64,000 bases of DNA from CAUPWF01 sp964369425 (GTDB lineage: Bacteria; Bacillota; Clostridia; Lachnospirales; Lachnospiraceae): NCBI GenBank assembly GCA_964369425.1, contig CAYJGW010000006.1:15841-79840 (forward strand), given 5' to 3'. A model generated the notes under the pieces. It was given only the letters and a program-made list of their open reading frames with translations. It was not told where the DNA came from and did not search any database. A program made the position numbers and the translations under genes. This document shows, one piece after another, positions 9,984 through 18,062 of this stretch (positions within the stretch are counted from its first letter, which is position 1; each line of letters begins with the position of its first letter).

Positions 9984-10414
9984 TTTTAAATATTGTAGTG
10001 AATATCATTTGCTCCTTTATAGGCACTGTTGCATTTTCCATTTTGTTTTGTGTTCCGAAAAGATATTATTTGTGGTGTGGAATCACAGGGGTTGTAGGGT
10101 GGATGGTATATGTACTCGCTATTAATGTTTCATCGGAATTGGTATCAAATTTTTTGGGAACAGTAATAGTAGTGTTAATGGCAAGAATTTTAGCCGTCTA
10201 TAAGCGGTGTCCAATTACCATATTTTTGATACCAGGAATTTTTCCGTTGATACCAGGTAGTAGTGTGTATTACACAGTGTATTATTTAGTTACAGAGCAA
10301 TATAATCAGTCGATTAATTCAGCAGGTAAAGCATTAACGATAGCATTTGCCATTGTGCTTGGAATCGTCTGTGTCGTATCGATACCAAAGAAGCATTTTA
10401 TCTTAAAAAAGTAA
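9980..10414 (+). CDS. Threonine/serine exporter family protein, ThrE C-terminal-type (YjjB-like) subunit
   Basis: A 144-aa, almost entirely hydrophobic protein with about four or five membrane helices, matching the ThrE_2/YjjB half (formerly DUF3815). The conserved motif PGIFPLIPGSSVYYTVY is seen in the second half. The start codon overlaps the stop of the preceding ThrE-like gene (ATGA), implying translational coupling and a stoichiometric two-subunit transporter. No obvious terminator follows; the next gene, aroF, has its own promoter. Confidence 0.85.
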   Translation: MILNIVVNIICSFIGTVAFSILFCVPKRYYLWCGITGVVGWMVYVLAINVSSELVSNFLGTVIVVLMARILAVYKRCPITIFLIPGIFPLIPGSSVYYTVYYLVTEQYNQSINSAGKALTIAFAIVLGIVCVVSIPKKHFILKK

Positions 10415-10420
10415 TAGTAA

Positions 10421-10452
10421 TTGACAAATGCTGAGAAATAAGTTAGTATAGT
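10421..10452 (+). promoter_or_regulatory. Probable aroF promoter
   Basis: A consensus -35 box TTGACA (10421-10426) is followed after 17 bases by TAGTAT (10444-10449), or after 20 by TATAGT (10447-10452). A short palindrome CCACT-AA-AGTGG (10474-10485) lies in the predicted leader just before the gene. Confidence 0.55.
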
Positions 10453-10518
10453 AAAATAGTTTTCCGCTTTAAACCACTAAAGTGGATGAGAGAAAATAAA
10501 AAGAACTGGAGAAACAAG

Positions 10519-11535
10519 ATGATAATCGTATTAAAAACAATCGCAACAGATAATGATGTAGAAAAAGTTATTGGAAAAATACATGCAAAAGGTTTAGACA
10601 CACATCTAGTGAAGGGTGCTGGAAAGACAATTATAGGATTAATCGGAGATACTTCTAGAATTGATCCAAAATTGTTTGAAGTACTTGAAATCGTAGATAA
10701 AGTAATGCATGTGCAAGAACCATATAAATTGGCAAATCGTGCATTCCACCCAGAAGATTCTGTAATCGATGTAGGAGGAGTGAAAATAGGTGGAGAACAT
10801 CTAGCGTTAATCGCAGGTCCTTGTTCGGTAGAATCGAAAGAGCAAGTAATGGAAGTTGCATTACAAGCAAAAGCAGCAGGAGCAACATTGTTAAGAGGTG
10901 GAGCATTCAAACCGAGAACAAGCCCTTACAGTTTCCAGGGAATGGGTGTTGACGGACTAGATATCCTTTGCGAAGTAAAAAAAGAGACAGGAATGCCGAT
11001 CGTATCGGAAATTATGTCTTCTGACTATTTAGAGGTATTTAACGAAAAGGTAGACTTAATCCAAGTGGGTGCAAGAAATATGCAAAACTTTGAGTTGTTA
11101 AAGCGACTGGGAGAAGTGGATAAACCAATCTTGTTAAAGAGAGGATTGAACTCAACATACGAAGAATGGATTATGTCAGCTGAGTATATCATGGCAGCAG
11201 GGAATAAAAATGTAATTCTTTGTGAGCGTGGAATTCGTACATTTGAATCCTACACTAGAAATACATTAGACCTACAGTCTATTCCTGTGCTTAAAAAGTT
11301 AACTCACCTTCCAATCGTAATTGATCCAAGTCATGCAGGTGGAAAATGGTGGTTAGTGGAGCCAATGGCATATGCATCAGTAGCAGCAGGAGCAGATGGA
11401 TTGATGATAGAAGTTCACAACGATCCAGAAAATGCACTTTGTGATGGAGCACAATCATTGAAACCATCTAAATATGCAGAACTAGTAAAACGAATTGGAG
11501 AGATTGCGCCAGCATTTGGAAGAACAATCGGATAA
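10519..11535 (+). CDS. aroF: 3-deoxy-7-phosphoheptulonate synthase (DAHP synthase)
   Basis: First enzyme of the shikimate pathway, condensing phosphoenolpyruvate and erythrose 4-phosphate. It is the 338-aa Thermotoga/Bacillus-type enzyme with an N-terminal regulatory ferredoxin-like domain (about residues 1-70) and a TIM barrel starting at IAGPCSVES. Further motifs are LRGGAFKPRTSPYSFQG, LLKRGLNSTYEEW and IDPSHAGGKW. The ATG at 10519 is chosen over 10486 because GGAG at 10508-10511 is well spaced and the product then begins MIIVLK as in homologues. It is followed by aroB after a hairpin. Confidence 0.95.
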   Translation: MIIVLKTIATDNDVEKVIGKIHAKGLDTHLVKGAGKTIIGLIGDTSRIDPKLFEVLEIVDKVMHVQEPYKLANRAFHPEDSVIDVGGVKIGGEHLALIAGPCSVESKEQVMEVALQAKAAGATLLRGGAFKPRTSPYSFQGMGVDGLDILCEVKKETGMPIVSEIMSSDYLEVFNEKVDLIQVGARNMQNFELLKRLGEVDKPILLKRGLNSTYEEWIMSAEYIMAAGNKNVILCERGIRTFESYTRNTLDLQSIPVLKKLTHLPIVIDPSHAGGKWWLVEPMAYASVAAGADGLMIEVHNDPENALCDGAQSLKPSKYAELVKRIGEIAPAFGRTIG

Positions 11536-11563
11536 GAGTACCATTTATGTAAGAAGAAATATT

Positions 11564-11599
11564 TGCCTTGCTTATCGCATGAAAGTGATAAGCAAGGCA
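11564..11599 (+). other. Intercistronic hairpin between aroF and aroB
   Basis: A perfect 13-bp inverted repeat, TGCCTTGCTTATC paired with GATAAGCAAGGCA, encloses a 10-base loop. It is followed by TTCTTG, not by a U-tract, so it is a weak terminator at best. It could stabilise or process the aroF-aroB transcript, or attenuate it. Confidence 0.6.
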
Positions 11600-11621
11600 T
11601 TCTTGAAAGTGAGGAGTTTAT

Positions 11622-12686
11622 ATGCGACAACTGAATGTAGATATCGGAGAGAGAAGTTACTCCATTTATATAGAAAATGGGTTATTGAAAAAGGCTAAGA
11701 TTTACATAGAACAAGTCTATTCAGGAAAGAAAATCTTAATCATATCAGATGATAATGTATATTCATTATATGGTGAAGGAATCAAGGAACAGTTAAGGGA
11801 AGGATACGAATGCCATTCTCATATTATTGAGCATGGAGAGCAGTCGAAATGTATGCAAACAGCAGCCCAAATTTATTCGACTTTGGCTAAATTAAATTTT
11901 TCGAGAAGTGATTTGATTATTGCACTAGGTGGTGGAGTAGTCGGAGACTTGGCAGGATTTGTAGCAGCAACATTTTTAAGAGGAATAAAATTCATACAGG
12001 TTCCTACTTCGCTATTGGCACAAGTAGATTCTTCTGTGGGAGGAAAAGTAGCAGTTGATATTCCAGAAGGAAAGAATCTAGTTGGTAACTTTTATCAGCC
12101 GATGATGGTACTTGTGGATCCAAGTGTTTTAAAAACACTTACTCCAAGATTTTTTAAAGATGGCATGGGCGAAGTAATCAAGTATGGGTGTATACAGAGT
12201 AAATCCTTATTCCAACAACTAAAGCAGATTGAGGATGTCAATCAGATAGAAGAACAACAATTACTAGACATTATTTATGAGTGCATCGACTGTAAGAGAA
12301 TGGTAGTCGAAGAAGATGAATTAGATTTAGGACTTCGCATGATTTTGAATTTTGGTCATACTCTTGGGCATGCAATAGAGCAATATGGAAACTTTGTTAA
12401 GGAAAGTCATGGGGAAGCAGTAGCAATTGGAATGTATCAAATCATGAGATTGGCAGCGAAAAAAGGACTAGTAAATCAGTCCGTTGTATCAGAAATCAAA
12501 AACATTTTGATTCAGTATGAATTGCCATATGAATGCGAGATTCCGATGGAATCCTTATTAAGTGCAATCAAAAAGGATAAGAAAAACATGAACAGTAGCT
12601 TAAACATCATCTTGATAAAAGAGATAGGAGAAGCTTATATCTATAAGACTAATAGCGAATTCTTTATAGAGGGGGAAGAAGCATGA
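11622..12686 (+). CDS. aroB: 3-dehydroquinate synthase
   Basis: Second step of the shikimate pathway: NAD- and metal-dependent conversion of DAHP to 3-dehydroquinate. The 354-aa length and motifs are standard: the NAD-binding GGGVVGDLAGFVAATFLRG, PTSLLAQVDSSVGGK, the metal-binding GHTLGHAIE and HGEAVAIGM. The ATG at 11622 has a GAGGAG ribosome site. The stop overlaps the next start by four bases (ATGA), so the short-chain dehydrogenase downstream is probably co-translated. Confidence 0.96.
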   Translation: MRQLNVDIGERSYSIYIENGLLKKAKIYIEQVYSGKKILIISDDNVYSLYGEGIKEQLREGYECHSHIIEHGEQSKCMQTAAQIYSTLAKLNFSRSDLIIALGGGVVGDLAGFVAATFLRGIKFIQVPTSLLAQVDSSVGGKVAVDIPEGKNLVGNFYQPMMVLVDPSVLKTLTPRFFKDGMGEVIKYGCIQSKSLFQQLKQIEDVNQIEEQQLLDIIYECIDCKRMVVEEDELDLGLRMILNFGHTLGHAIEQYGNFVKESHGEAVAIGMYQIMRLAAKKGLVNQSVVSEIKNILIQYELPYECEIPMESLLSAIKKDKKNMNSSLNIILIKEIGEAYIYKTNSEFFIEGEEA

Positions 12687-13429
12687 GCGATATAACAGGA
12701 AAGATAGCCATAGTGACTGGCGCAGGAAAAGGAATCGGAAAAGAAACAGCACTTTTATTAGCGGAAGAAGGTGCTACAGCAGTAGTAGTATCTAGAACTA
12801 AGAGTGACTTAGATTCAGTCGTGGAAGAAATAGAAGCAAAGGGTGGAACAGGCTTTGCCGTTGTAGCAGACTTAACCGATGGAAATAGCGTACAATCAAT
12901 GGTTGATGCAGTAATGAAGCAATATGGACGTATAGATATTCTTGTGAATAATGCAGGTGGATATCCAAAAGAAGTCTATGAAGGTAGAGAAAATCAAGCA
13001 ATCAAAATTTGGGACTGGTCAGAAGAGCAATGGGATCAGATTATTAGGACAAATTTAAAGCCACCATTTCTATGCACAAATAAAATATCTCCAATCATGA
13101 TGGAACAAAAAAGTGGAGATATTGTGAATGTATCATCTAGAATGGGAAGAATCGCATCTCAGATGGGAGCTTATGCAGTAGCGAAAGGTGGAGTAGTTAC
13201 ACTTACAAAGACTTGTGGCATACAATTGCAAGAATATGGAGTACGTGTGAATTGCGTAGCACCTGGAATTGTAGATACACCAGGTCAAAGAGTATACAAT
13301 CATTCAGTGGGACAAGATGAAATACAAATGGGTAGTGCAAAAGATGTACCAAGAGCTATCTTATATTTGTTAAAAGATGCCCCGAAAGTTATGACAGGGC
13401 AAACAATGGATTTATTTACAACAGTCTAG
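12683..13429 (+). CDS. Short-chain dehydrogenase/reductase coupled to aroB, substrate unknown
   Basis: A classical SDR of 248 aa. It has the cofactor motif TGAGKGIG (residues 12-19), NNAG, the catalytic serine in NVSSR and the YAVAK catalytic pair near residues 163-167. It resembles FabG, but a complete fabG sits inside the fatty-acid operon, and an insertion after NNAGGYPKEVYEG is not typical of FabG. The four-base overlap with aroB ties it to shikimate-pathway genes, yet it is unrelated to the shikimate dehydrogenase AroE family. Quinate/shikimate-type or unrelated oxidoreductase roles are guesses. A clean terminator follows. Confidence 0.8.
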   Translation: MSDITGKIAIVTGAGKGIGKETALLLAEEGATAVVVSRTKSDLDSVVEEIEAKGGTGFAVVADLTDGNSVQSMVDAVMKQYGRIDILVNNAGGYPKEVYEGRENQAIKIWDWSEEQWDQIIRTNLKPPFLCTNKISPIMMEQKSGDIVNVSSRMGRIASQMGAYAVAKGGVVTLTKTCGIQLQEYGVRVNCVAPGIVDTPGQRVYNHSVGQDEIQMGSAKDVPRAILYLLKDAPKVMTGQTMDLFTTV

Positions 13430-13437
13430 TAGTATCG

Positions 13438-13463
13438 GCACCAGCATTCCGCTGGTGCTTTCT
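13438..13463 (+). terminator. Terminator after the aroF-aroB-SDR operon
   Basis: An 8-bp perfect stem GCACCAGC / GCTGGTGC with a 5-base loop is followed by TTTCT. It ends the aro transcription unit and marks the left limit of the accessory-looking stretch. A second small hairpin, GCCAA-ATTC-TTGGC, lies at 13485-13498. Confidence 0.7.
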
Positions 13464-13592
13464 AAAAAATCAGAAGTATCAAAAGCCAAATTCTTGGCAA
13501 ATATTCAATGAGAGAAGAGTTACGCCTCCAAAGTGGAAAAAGAGAAGAAAAGGGAAGTAAAAGTAGTGGTCGAGGCAGGGAAATTAAAGCGG

Positions 13593-13687
13593 ATTACGTA
13601 CTAGAGGGGAAAAGTGAATTCCAGTACGTAAAAGAAAAGCAAGAGCTAAGGAAACTAAAGAGAAATTACGTACTGGAGGGGAAAAGT
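13593..13687. repeat. Left TACGTA array
   Basis: Three TACGTA hexamers start at 13595, 13625 and 13667. Judged by their flanks, the first and third read ATTACGTACT and the middle one AGTACGTAAA, its reverse complement, giving a reverse-forward-reverse order with steps of 30 and 42 bases. The first and third copies lie in 23-bp near-identical units (13593-13615 and 13665-13687, one mismatch) 72 bases apart, each containing a ribosome-site-like GAGGGG. The second unit supplies the ribosome site of the broken gene at 13691. Confidence 0.75.
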
Positions 13688-13690
13688 AGA

Positions 13691-14544
13691 ATGGATAAAT
13701 TTCAAGAATATTGTTGGAAAGCAGAAGAAAAGATAAGCAATGTAATGAAAAAAGCTAGAAAAGATATAGAAAGTTCACCAAAGGGAAGGTTATGAGTAGC
13801 CCGTAGCCATAATTCCATACAGTACTATGTTAAGGATGAGTGGGAGGATGGTCCAGGGAAATATATAAAGAAATCAGAAAGAGAATTAGCAGAGAAACTA
13901 GCTCAAAGAGATTATGCGACGAAGGTAGTTGGAGAATTGGAGAGAACAAAGAGGATATTACAAAAATGTCAAACTATAATCCAGTTAAAAGATATTGCGA
14001 AATTTTATGAAGAACTACCAGTAGCTAGAAAACAGCTGGTTTCTCCGTATATTTTCCCTATAAATGAATATGTAGCAATGTGGGAAAAAATATGAAAAGC
14101 AGAAGGAGTCTCACAGAAACTATGAATATCGAAGAAGAACAAGGTTTTTTAACGGAAGGAGGAGAAGTTGTTAGATCAAAATCAGAAAAGATTATTGCGG
14201 ATAAGCTTCACTCTATGAATATACCGTATGTCTATGAAGTGGTCGTGAAATTAGAAGGTCATGGAAAGGTGCACCCAGATTTTACAGTGTTAAACACAAG
14301 AACAAGAGAAGAATTTTATTGGGAACATTTAGGGATGATGGATCTACCCGAGTATTCAAATAAGGCGATAAAAAAGATAGATACTTATGAGAAAAATGGT
14401 GTATTTGTAGGAAAGAAACTATTAGTGACATATGAAACAAGTTTCTATCCGCTAAATATTAGAAGTATAGAAAGAACAATAAAAGAATACTTACTTAAAA
14501 GTAAGATACCAAGAGTAGAGTGCACCGATTGCACCGATAAGTGA
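13691..14544 (+). pseudogene. Decayed conserved Lachnospiraceae gene resembling a PD-(D/E)XK nuclease
   Basis: Coding sequence runs from an ATG at 13691, with a fine GGAGGGG site at 13675-13681, to a stop at 14542-14544, but it is broken twice. An in-frame TGA at 13793-13795 follows SSPKGRL; the same frame continues with VARSHNSIQYYVKD and a helical segment up to a TGA at 14093-14095. There the reading shifts by one base in the A6 run at 14085-14090 and continues with VVRSKSEKIIADKL, then HPDFTV and EEFYWEHLGMMD. Joined, these parts make about 284 aa resembling a family of uncharacterised proteins I recall from Lachnospiraceae. The E...PDF...EH pattern suggests a PD-(D/E)XK-like fold with histidine at the usual lysine position; that assignment is inference. 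Confidence 0.75.
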
Positions 14545-14639
14545 AAGGTAATAATAAGTACGTAAATTTAAAGAGAAAACCAATGGAAGAGTAGGAATTT
14601 ACGTATCAATAAGTGAAAGATGTTTGTATGTACGTAAAT
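14537..14639. repeat. Right TACGTA array with 72-base direct repeat
   Basis: Three TACGTA hexamers start at 14559, 14600 and 14631 in forward-reverse-forward order (flanks AAGTACGTAAAT, ATTTACGTATC, ATGTACGTAAAT), with steps of 41 and 31 bases. This mirrors the left array (30 and 42). The first and third copies lie in matching units, ATAAGTGAAAG, ten variable bases and GTACGTAAAT, at 14537-14567 and 14609-14639, again 72 bases apart. The first unit overlaps the stop codon of the broken gene. Just before it a 9-bp tandem repeat TGCACCGAT (14521-14538) encodes the terminal Cys-Thr-Asp duplication. Confidence 0.75.
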
Positions 14640-14694
14640 GGGGTAGTGATTATGCAATTAAGTGGTTTGAGTTATAAATTTCATTAAAATTTAC

Positions 14695-14723
14695 TTGCAC
14701 AAAAATAGTAAAATTGATACTAT
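14695..14723 (+). promoter_or_regulatory. Probable promoter/operator of the hydroxyproline module
   Basis: TTGCAC (14695-14700) and TACTAT (14718-14723) are 17 bases apart. The -10 box is the right arm of the inverted repeat AATAGTA-N7-TACTATT (14704-14724), so repressor binding there would block the promoter. Confidence 0.5.
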
Positions 14724-14757
14724 TGATTTTAAAGAAATGCATTGCAAGAGGTGGAAA

Positions 14758-15666
14758 ATGCCCAAAATAACAAAAATTCAAAAGTATTCCATCCACGATG
14801 GTGATGGAATCCGAACCACTATATTTTTTAAAGGATGCCCATTAAAGTGCGGGTGGTGTCATAATCCAGAGACGATTAGTTATGAGAAGCAACTGATGTT
14901 TCGGACAGAGGATTGCGTTGGTTGTGGATCCTGTGAAACGGGGTGCAAGGAAAAGGCCATTAGTTTAAGAGATAATAAGGCGCAAACGAATGCCACAGAT
15001 TGTGTTTTATGTGGAGAATGTCTTGATTATTGTATCAAAAACTTGCGTGAAATCAGTGGTGAAGAATATGACATTCAAACTTTGGTGGATGAAGTGAAAA
15101 AGGATCAAATGTTCTATGAAGATTCAGGCGGTGGGGTAACTTTATCTGGTGGAGAGGTTATGACAATGGATATGGACTACATAGAGCGTTTAGTGAAATC
15201 CTTGAATAGAGTAGGTATCAAAGTGAATATCGATACTTGTGGGCAAGCGCCATATAGAAATTTTCAAAGGATATTGCCGTATGTGGATACCTTTCTTTAT
15301 GATTTGAAGATTATGAATAATGACTTGCATAAAAAATATGTGGGGGTAGATAATAGCGTGATTTTAGATAATCTTATCAGCCTCTCAATGGAAAAAGCAA
15401 AGATATATCTGAGAATGCCAATTATTGAAGGTGTGAATGCGACGGAAGAAGAAATGCAAGCCAAAATAGAGTTTTTGAAAGAGAATCGTATTAATTTTGA
15501 ACAAATCAATCTATTACCTTATCACAATATTGGAAAAGGGAAGTACGAACAGTTAGGAATGGTGTATAATGGAGAAGAACTAGCGGAACCAACCGTTGAA
15601 AAATTAGAATTCTTTAAACAAAAATTAGAAAATTATGGATATCACAATGTGAAAATAGGAGGCTAA
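14758..15666 (+). CDS. Glycyl radical enzyme activase for HypD
   Basis: A 302-aa radical-SAM activating enzyme that would abstract hydrogen from the radical glycine of the neighbouring dehydratase. The SAM cluster motif CxxxCxxC is at C27, C31 and C34 (GCPLKCGWC). An inserted ferredoxin-like segment with CVGCGSCETGC and CVLCGECLDYC binds two auxiliary [4Fe-4S] clusters, as in most non-PFL activases. The ATG at 14758 is chosen because GAGG at 14748-14751 is properly spaced and the product begins at the usual family N-terminus; the longer frame back to the TTG at 14695 runs through the promoter. The gap to hypD is four bases. Confidence 0.93.
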   Translation: MPKITKIQKYSIHDGDGIRTTIFFKGCPLKCGWCHNPETISYEKQLMFRTEDCVGCGSCETGCKEKAISLRDNKAQTNATDCVLCGECLDYCIKNLREISGEEYDIQTLVDEVKKDQMFYEDSGGGVTLSGGEVMTMDMDYIERLVKSLNRVGIKVNIDTCGQAPYRNFQRILPYVDTFLYDLKIMNNDLHKKYVGVDNSVILDNLISLSMEKAKIYLRMPIIEGVNATEEEMQAKIEFLKENRINFEQINLLPYHNIGKGKYEQLGMVYNGEELAEPTVEKLEFFKQKLENYGYHNVKIGG

Positions 15667-15670
15667 TCAG

Positions 15671-18046
15671 ATGGAAAGACGTGGAATGAATGAAAGAGTG
15701 AGGCGATTAAGAGACCTTAGTTTGGCAAGTGTAGCGCATATTGACATGGAAAGGGCAAAGATTGAAACAGCAGTATACAAGGAATACGAAGGAAGTGTAT
15801 CGATTCCTATGTTAAGAGCGCTAGTTTTGAAAAACTATTTTGCAGAAAAGACACTTTACCTAGGTGAGGATGAATTAATCGTAGGGGAAAAAGGGGATGC
15901 GCCGCAATCAGCACCCACATTTCCAGAGATTTGCTGTCACACAATAGAAGACATGCACATTATGAATGATAGAGAGTTGATTAGCTTTAAAGTAAAAGAA
16001 GAGGATTATGCTTATCAAGCGAAAGAAATTATTCCTTATTGGGAAAGGCGCGCGGTTCGCAATAAAATTCTTAATAATATGACAGATGAGTGGAAAGAAG
16101 CATATGGAGCGGGAATCTTTACAGAATTTATGGAGCAGAGAGGTCCAGGACACACAGTTGGCTCTCATGAATTCTATGAAAAGGGAATGCTTGATTATAT
16201 CGCTGAAATTGAAGAAACTATTGAAAATCTGGATTTTTTAGAAGATGAAGAGGCGCTCAAAAGAAAAGAGCAACTAGAGGCAATGGCAGTTTCTTGCGAA
16301 GCATTGATTATACTTGGAGAGCGTTATGCAGCTTATGCGAGAGAGTTGGCAGAGCAAACAAAAGATGAAATCAGAAAAGAGGAATTGTTACAGATCGCAA
16401 AAAACTGCGATGTGGTACCGGCTCACAAACCACAAACTTATTGGCAAGCAATCCAACAGTATTGGTTTATACACCTTGCTGTAACAACAGAATTGAATCC
16501 TTGGGATGCATTTTCTCCAGGTAGATTGGATCAACACTTGAATCCTTTCTATGAAGCAGACTTGAAAAATGAAATTCTTGATGATGAAAAAGCTTTGGAA
16601 TTATTAGAGTGTCTATGGGTGAAGTTTAACAACCAACCATCGCCACCAAAGGTAGGGGTGACATTGAAAGAGAGCAGTACCTATACTGATTTTGCTAATA
16701 TCAACACAGGTGGAATTGCAAGGGATGGTTCCAATGGAGTGAACAATGTTAGTTATCTTATATTAGATTGCATGGATGAGATGCAGCTGCTCCAACCGAG
16801 TTCTAATGTACAAATCAGCAGAAAGACCCCTGAAAAATTCTTGCATAGAGCTTGTGAGATTTCGAGAAAAGGTTGGGGACAGCCAGCATTTTATAATACA
16901 GAAGCCATTGTACAAGAATTGATGAATGCTGGTAAAACTCTAGCAGATGCAAGATGCGGTGGATCAAGTGGATGCATAGAGACTGGAGCTTTTGGAAATG
17001 AAGCGTATATTCTAACAGGTTACTTTAACATTCCTAAAATTTTTGAACTAACATTGAACAATGGCTATGACCATATAGCAAAAAAACAACTAGGGCTTGA
17101 ATTAGGATCAGCAACAGATTTTGAAACTTATGAAGATCTTTGGGAAGCCTTTAAAAAGCAAATCGCATATTTCTTGGATATCAAGATTCAAGGGAGTAAT
17201 GTAATCGAAAAAATCTATGCAACCTACATGCCAGTTCCATTTTTGTCCGTAATTACTAACGATTGCATCAAAAAGGGAAGAGATTATAATGCAGGTGGGG
17301 CGAGATATAATGTAAATTATATTCAAGGTGTTGGAATTGGAACGATAACAGATTGTCTAAGTGCGATAAAATATAATATATTCGAAGAAAAGAAGTTTAC
17401 AATGGAAGAATTGATGACTGCTATGAAAGATAATTTCGAAGGCCACGAGCGAATTCTGAATTTAGTAAAGAATCGTACACCTAAATACGGAAATGATGAC
17501 GATTATGCAGATGAAATTATGAAATCTGTATTTATGTATTATAGAGATACGGTAACAGGTAGAAAGAATACAAAAGGGGGAACTTATCGAATCAATATGT
17601 TGCCGACTACTTGTCATGTATACTTTGGGGAAGTGATGATGGCTAGTGCAAATGGAAGATTGGCTCACAAACCTGTATCGGAAGGGATATCGCCAGAAAA
17701 GGGTGCTGATGTAAATGGTCCGACTGCAGTGGTAAAATCAGCTTCAAAGATGGATCACCTAACAACAGGGGGAACACTTTTGAATCAGAAGTTTACGCCA
17801 AGTGTAGTGGAAGGTGAACAAGGATTGAAGCATATGGGGAATCTGGTAAGATCATATTTCAATATGGATGGGCATCACATACAATTTAATGTTATTGATA
17901 GAGAAACACTATTAAAAGCACAACAAAAGCCCGAGGAGTATAAAGATTTAATTGTAAGAGTAGCTGGATATAGTGATCATTTTAGAAATTTGAGTAAAGA
18001 ATTACAAGATGAAATAATTAATCGTACAGAGCAAAACTTTAACTAG
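15671..18046 (+). CDS. hypD: Trans-4-hydroxy-L-proline dehydratase (glycyl radical enzyme)
   Basis: HypD dehydrates trans-4-hydroxy-L-proline to 1-pyrroline-5-carboxylate. The 791-aa protein has the radical motif RVAGYS with G766 and the thiyl-radical motif GCIETG with C435 and E437. Allowing a one-residue offset, H161, D279, S335, F341, Y451 and T646 fall where, as I recall, the Clostridioides difficile enzyme has substrate-pocket residues H160, D278, S334, F340, Y450 and T645. This makes HypD far more likely than pyruvate formate-lyase, glycerol or propanediol dehydratase. The ATG at 15671 has GGAGG at 15658-15662. The adjoining activase and proC are the expected context. Confidence 0.93.
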   Translation: MERRGMNERVRRLRDLSLASVAHIDMERAKIETAVYKEYEGSVSIPMLRALVLKNYFAEKTLYLGEDELIVGEKGDAPQSAPTFPEICCHTIEDMHIMNDRELISFKVKEEDYAYQAKEIIPYWERRAVRNKILNNMTDEWKEAYGAGIFTEFMEQRGPGHTVGSHEFYEKGMLDYIAEIEETIENLDFLEDEEALKRKEQLEAMAVSCEALIILGERYAAYARELAEQTKDEIRKEELLQIAKNCDVVPAHKPQTYWQAIQQYWFIHLAVTTELNPWDAFSPGRLDQHLNPFYEADLKNEILDDEKALELLECLWVKFNNQPSPPKVGVTLKESSTYTDFANINTGGIARDGSNGVNNVSYLILDCMDEMQLLQPSSNVQISRKTPEKFLHRACEISRKGWGQPAFYNTEAIVQELMNAGKTLADARCGGSSGCIETGAFGNEAYILTGYFNIPKIFELTLNNGYDHIAKKQLGLELGSATDFETYEDLWEAFKKQIAYFLDIKIQGSNVIEKIYATYMPVPFLSVITNDCIKKGRDYNAGGARYNVNYIQGVGIGTITDCLSAIKYNIFEEKKFTMEELMTAMKDNFEGHERILNLVKNRTPKYGNDDDYADEIMKSVFMYYRDTVTGRKNTKGGTYRINMLPTTCHVYFGEVMMASANGRLAHKPVSEGISPEKGADVNGPTAVVKSASKMDHLTTGGTLLNQKFTPSVVEGEQGLKHMGNLVRSYFNMDGHHIQFNVIDRETLLKAQQKPEEYKDLIVRVAGYSDHFRNLSKELQDEIINRTEQNFN

Positions 18047-18062
18047 AAGAGGAGATTGAAAG

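Noticed and set aside
10415..10518. A riboswitch, T-box or leader peptide before aroF
   Set aside because: The region is too short for a T-box and has only a small palindrome; no conserved riboswitch core was seen.
13508..13795. A 95-aa frame beginning at ATG 13508 as an independent gene
   Set aside because: Its start lacks a ribosome site and its first 61 codons run through the TACGTA repeats. Only the part from 13691, with a good GGAGGGG site, resembles the protein family, and it belongs to the broken gene.
14080..14544. A 154-aa frame starting with GTG at 14080 as an intact gene
   Set aside because: It is the C-terminal part of the larger broken gene, lacks its own ribosome site and begins at the frameshift in the A6 run.
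13593..14639. TACGTA repeats as a CRISPR array or iteron origin
   Set aside because: Core repeats are only six to ten bases, orientations alternate and no cas or replication gene is nearby.
14695..14757. Extended N-terminus of the HypD activase from TTG 14695
   Set aside because: The extension runs through the promoter and adds residues not usual in the family; ATG 14758 has a proper ribosome site.
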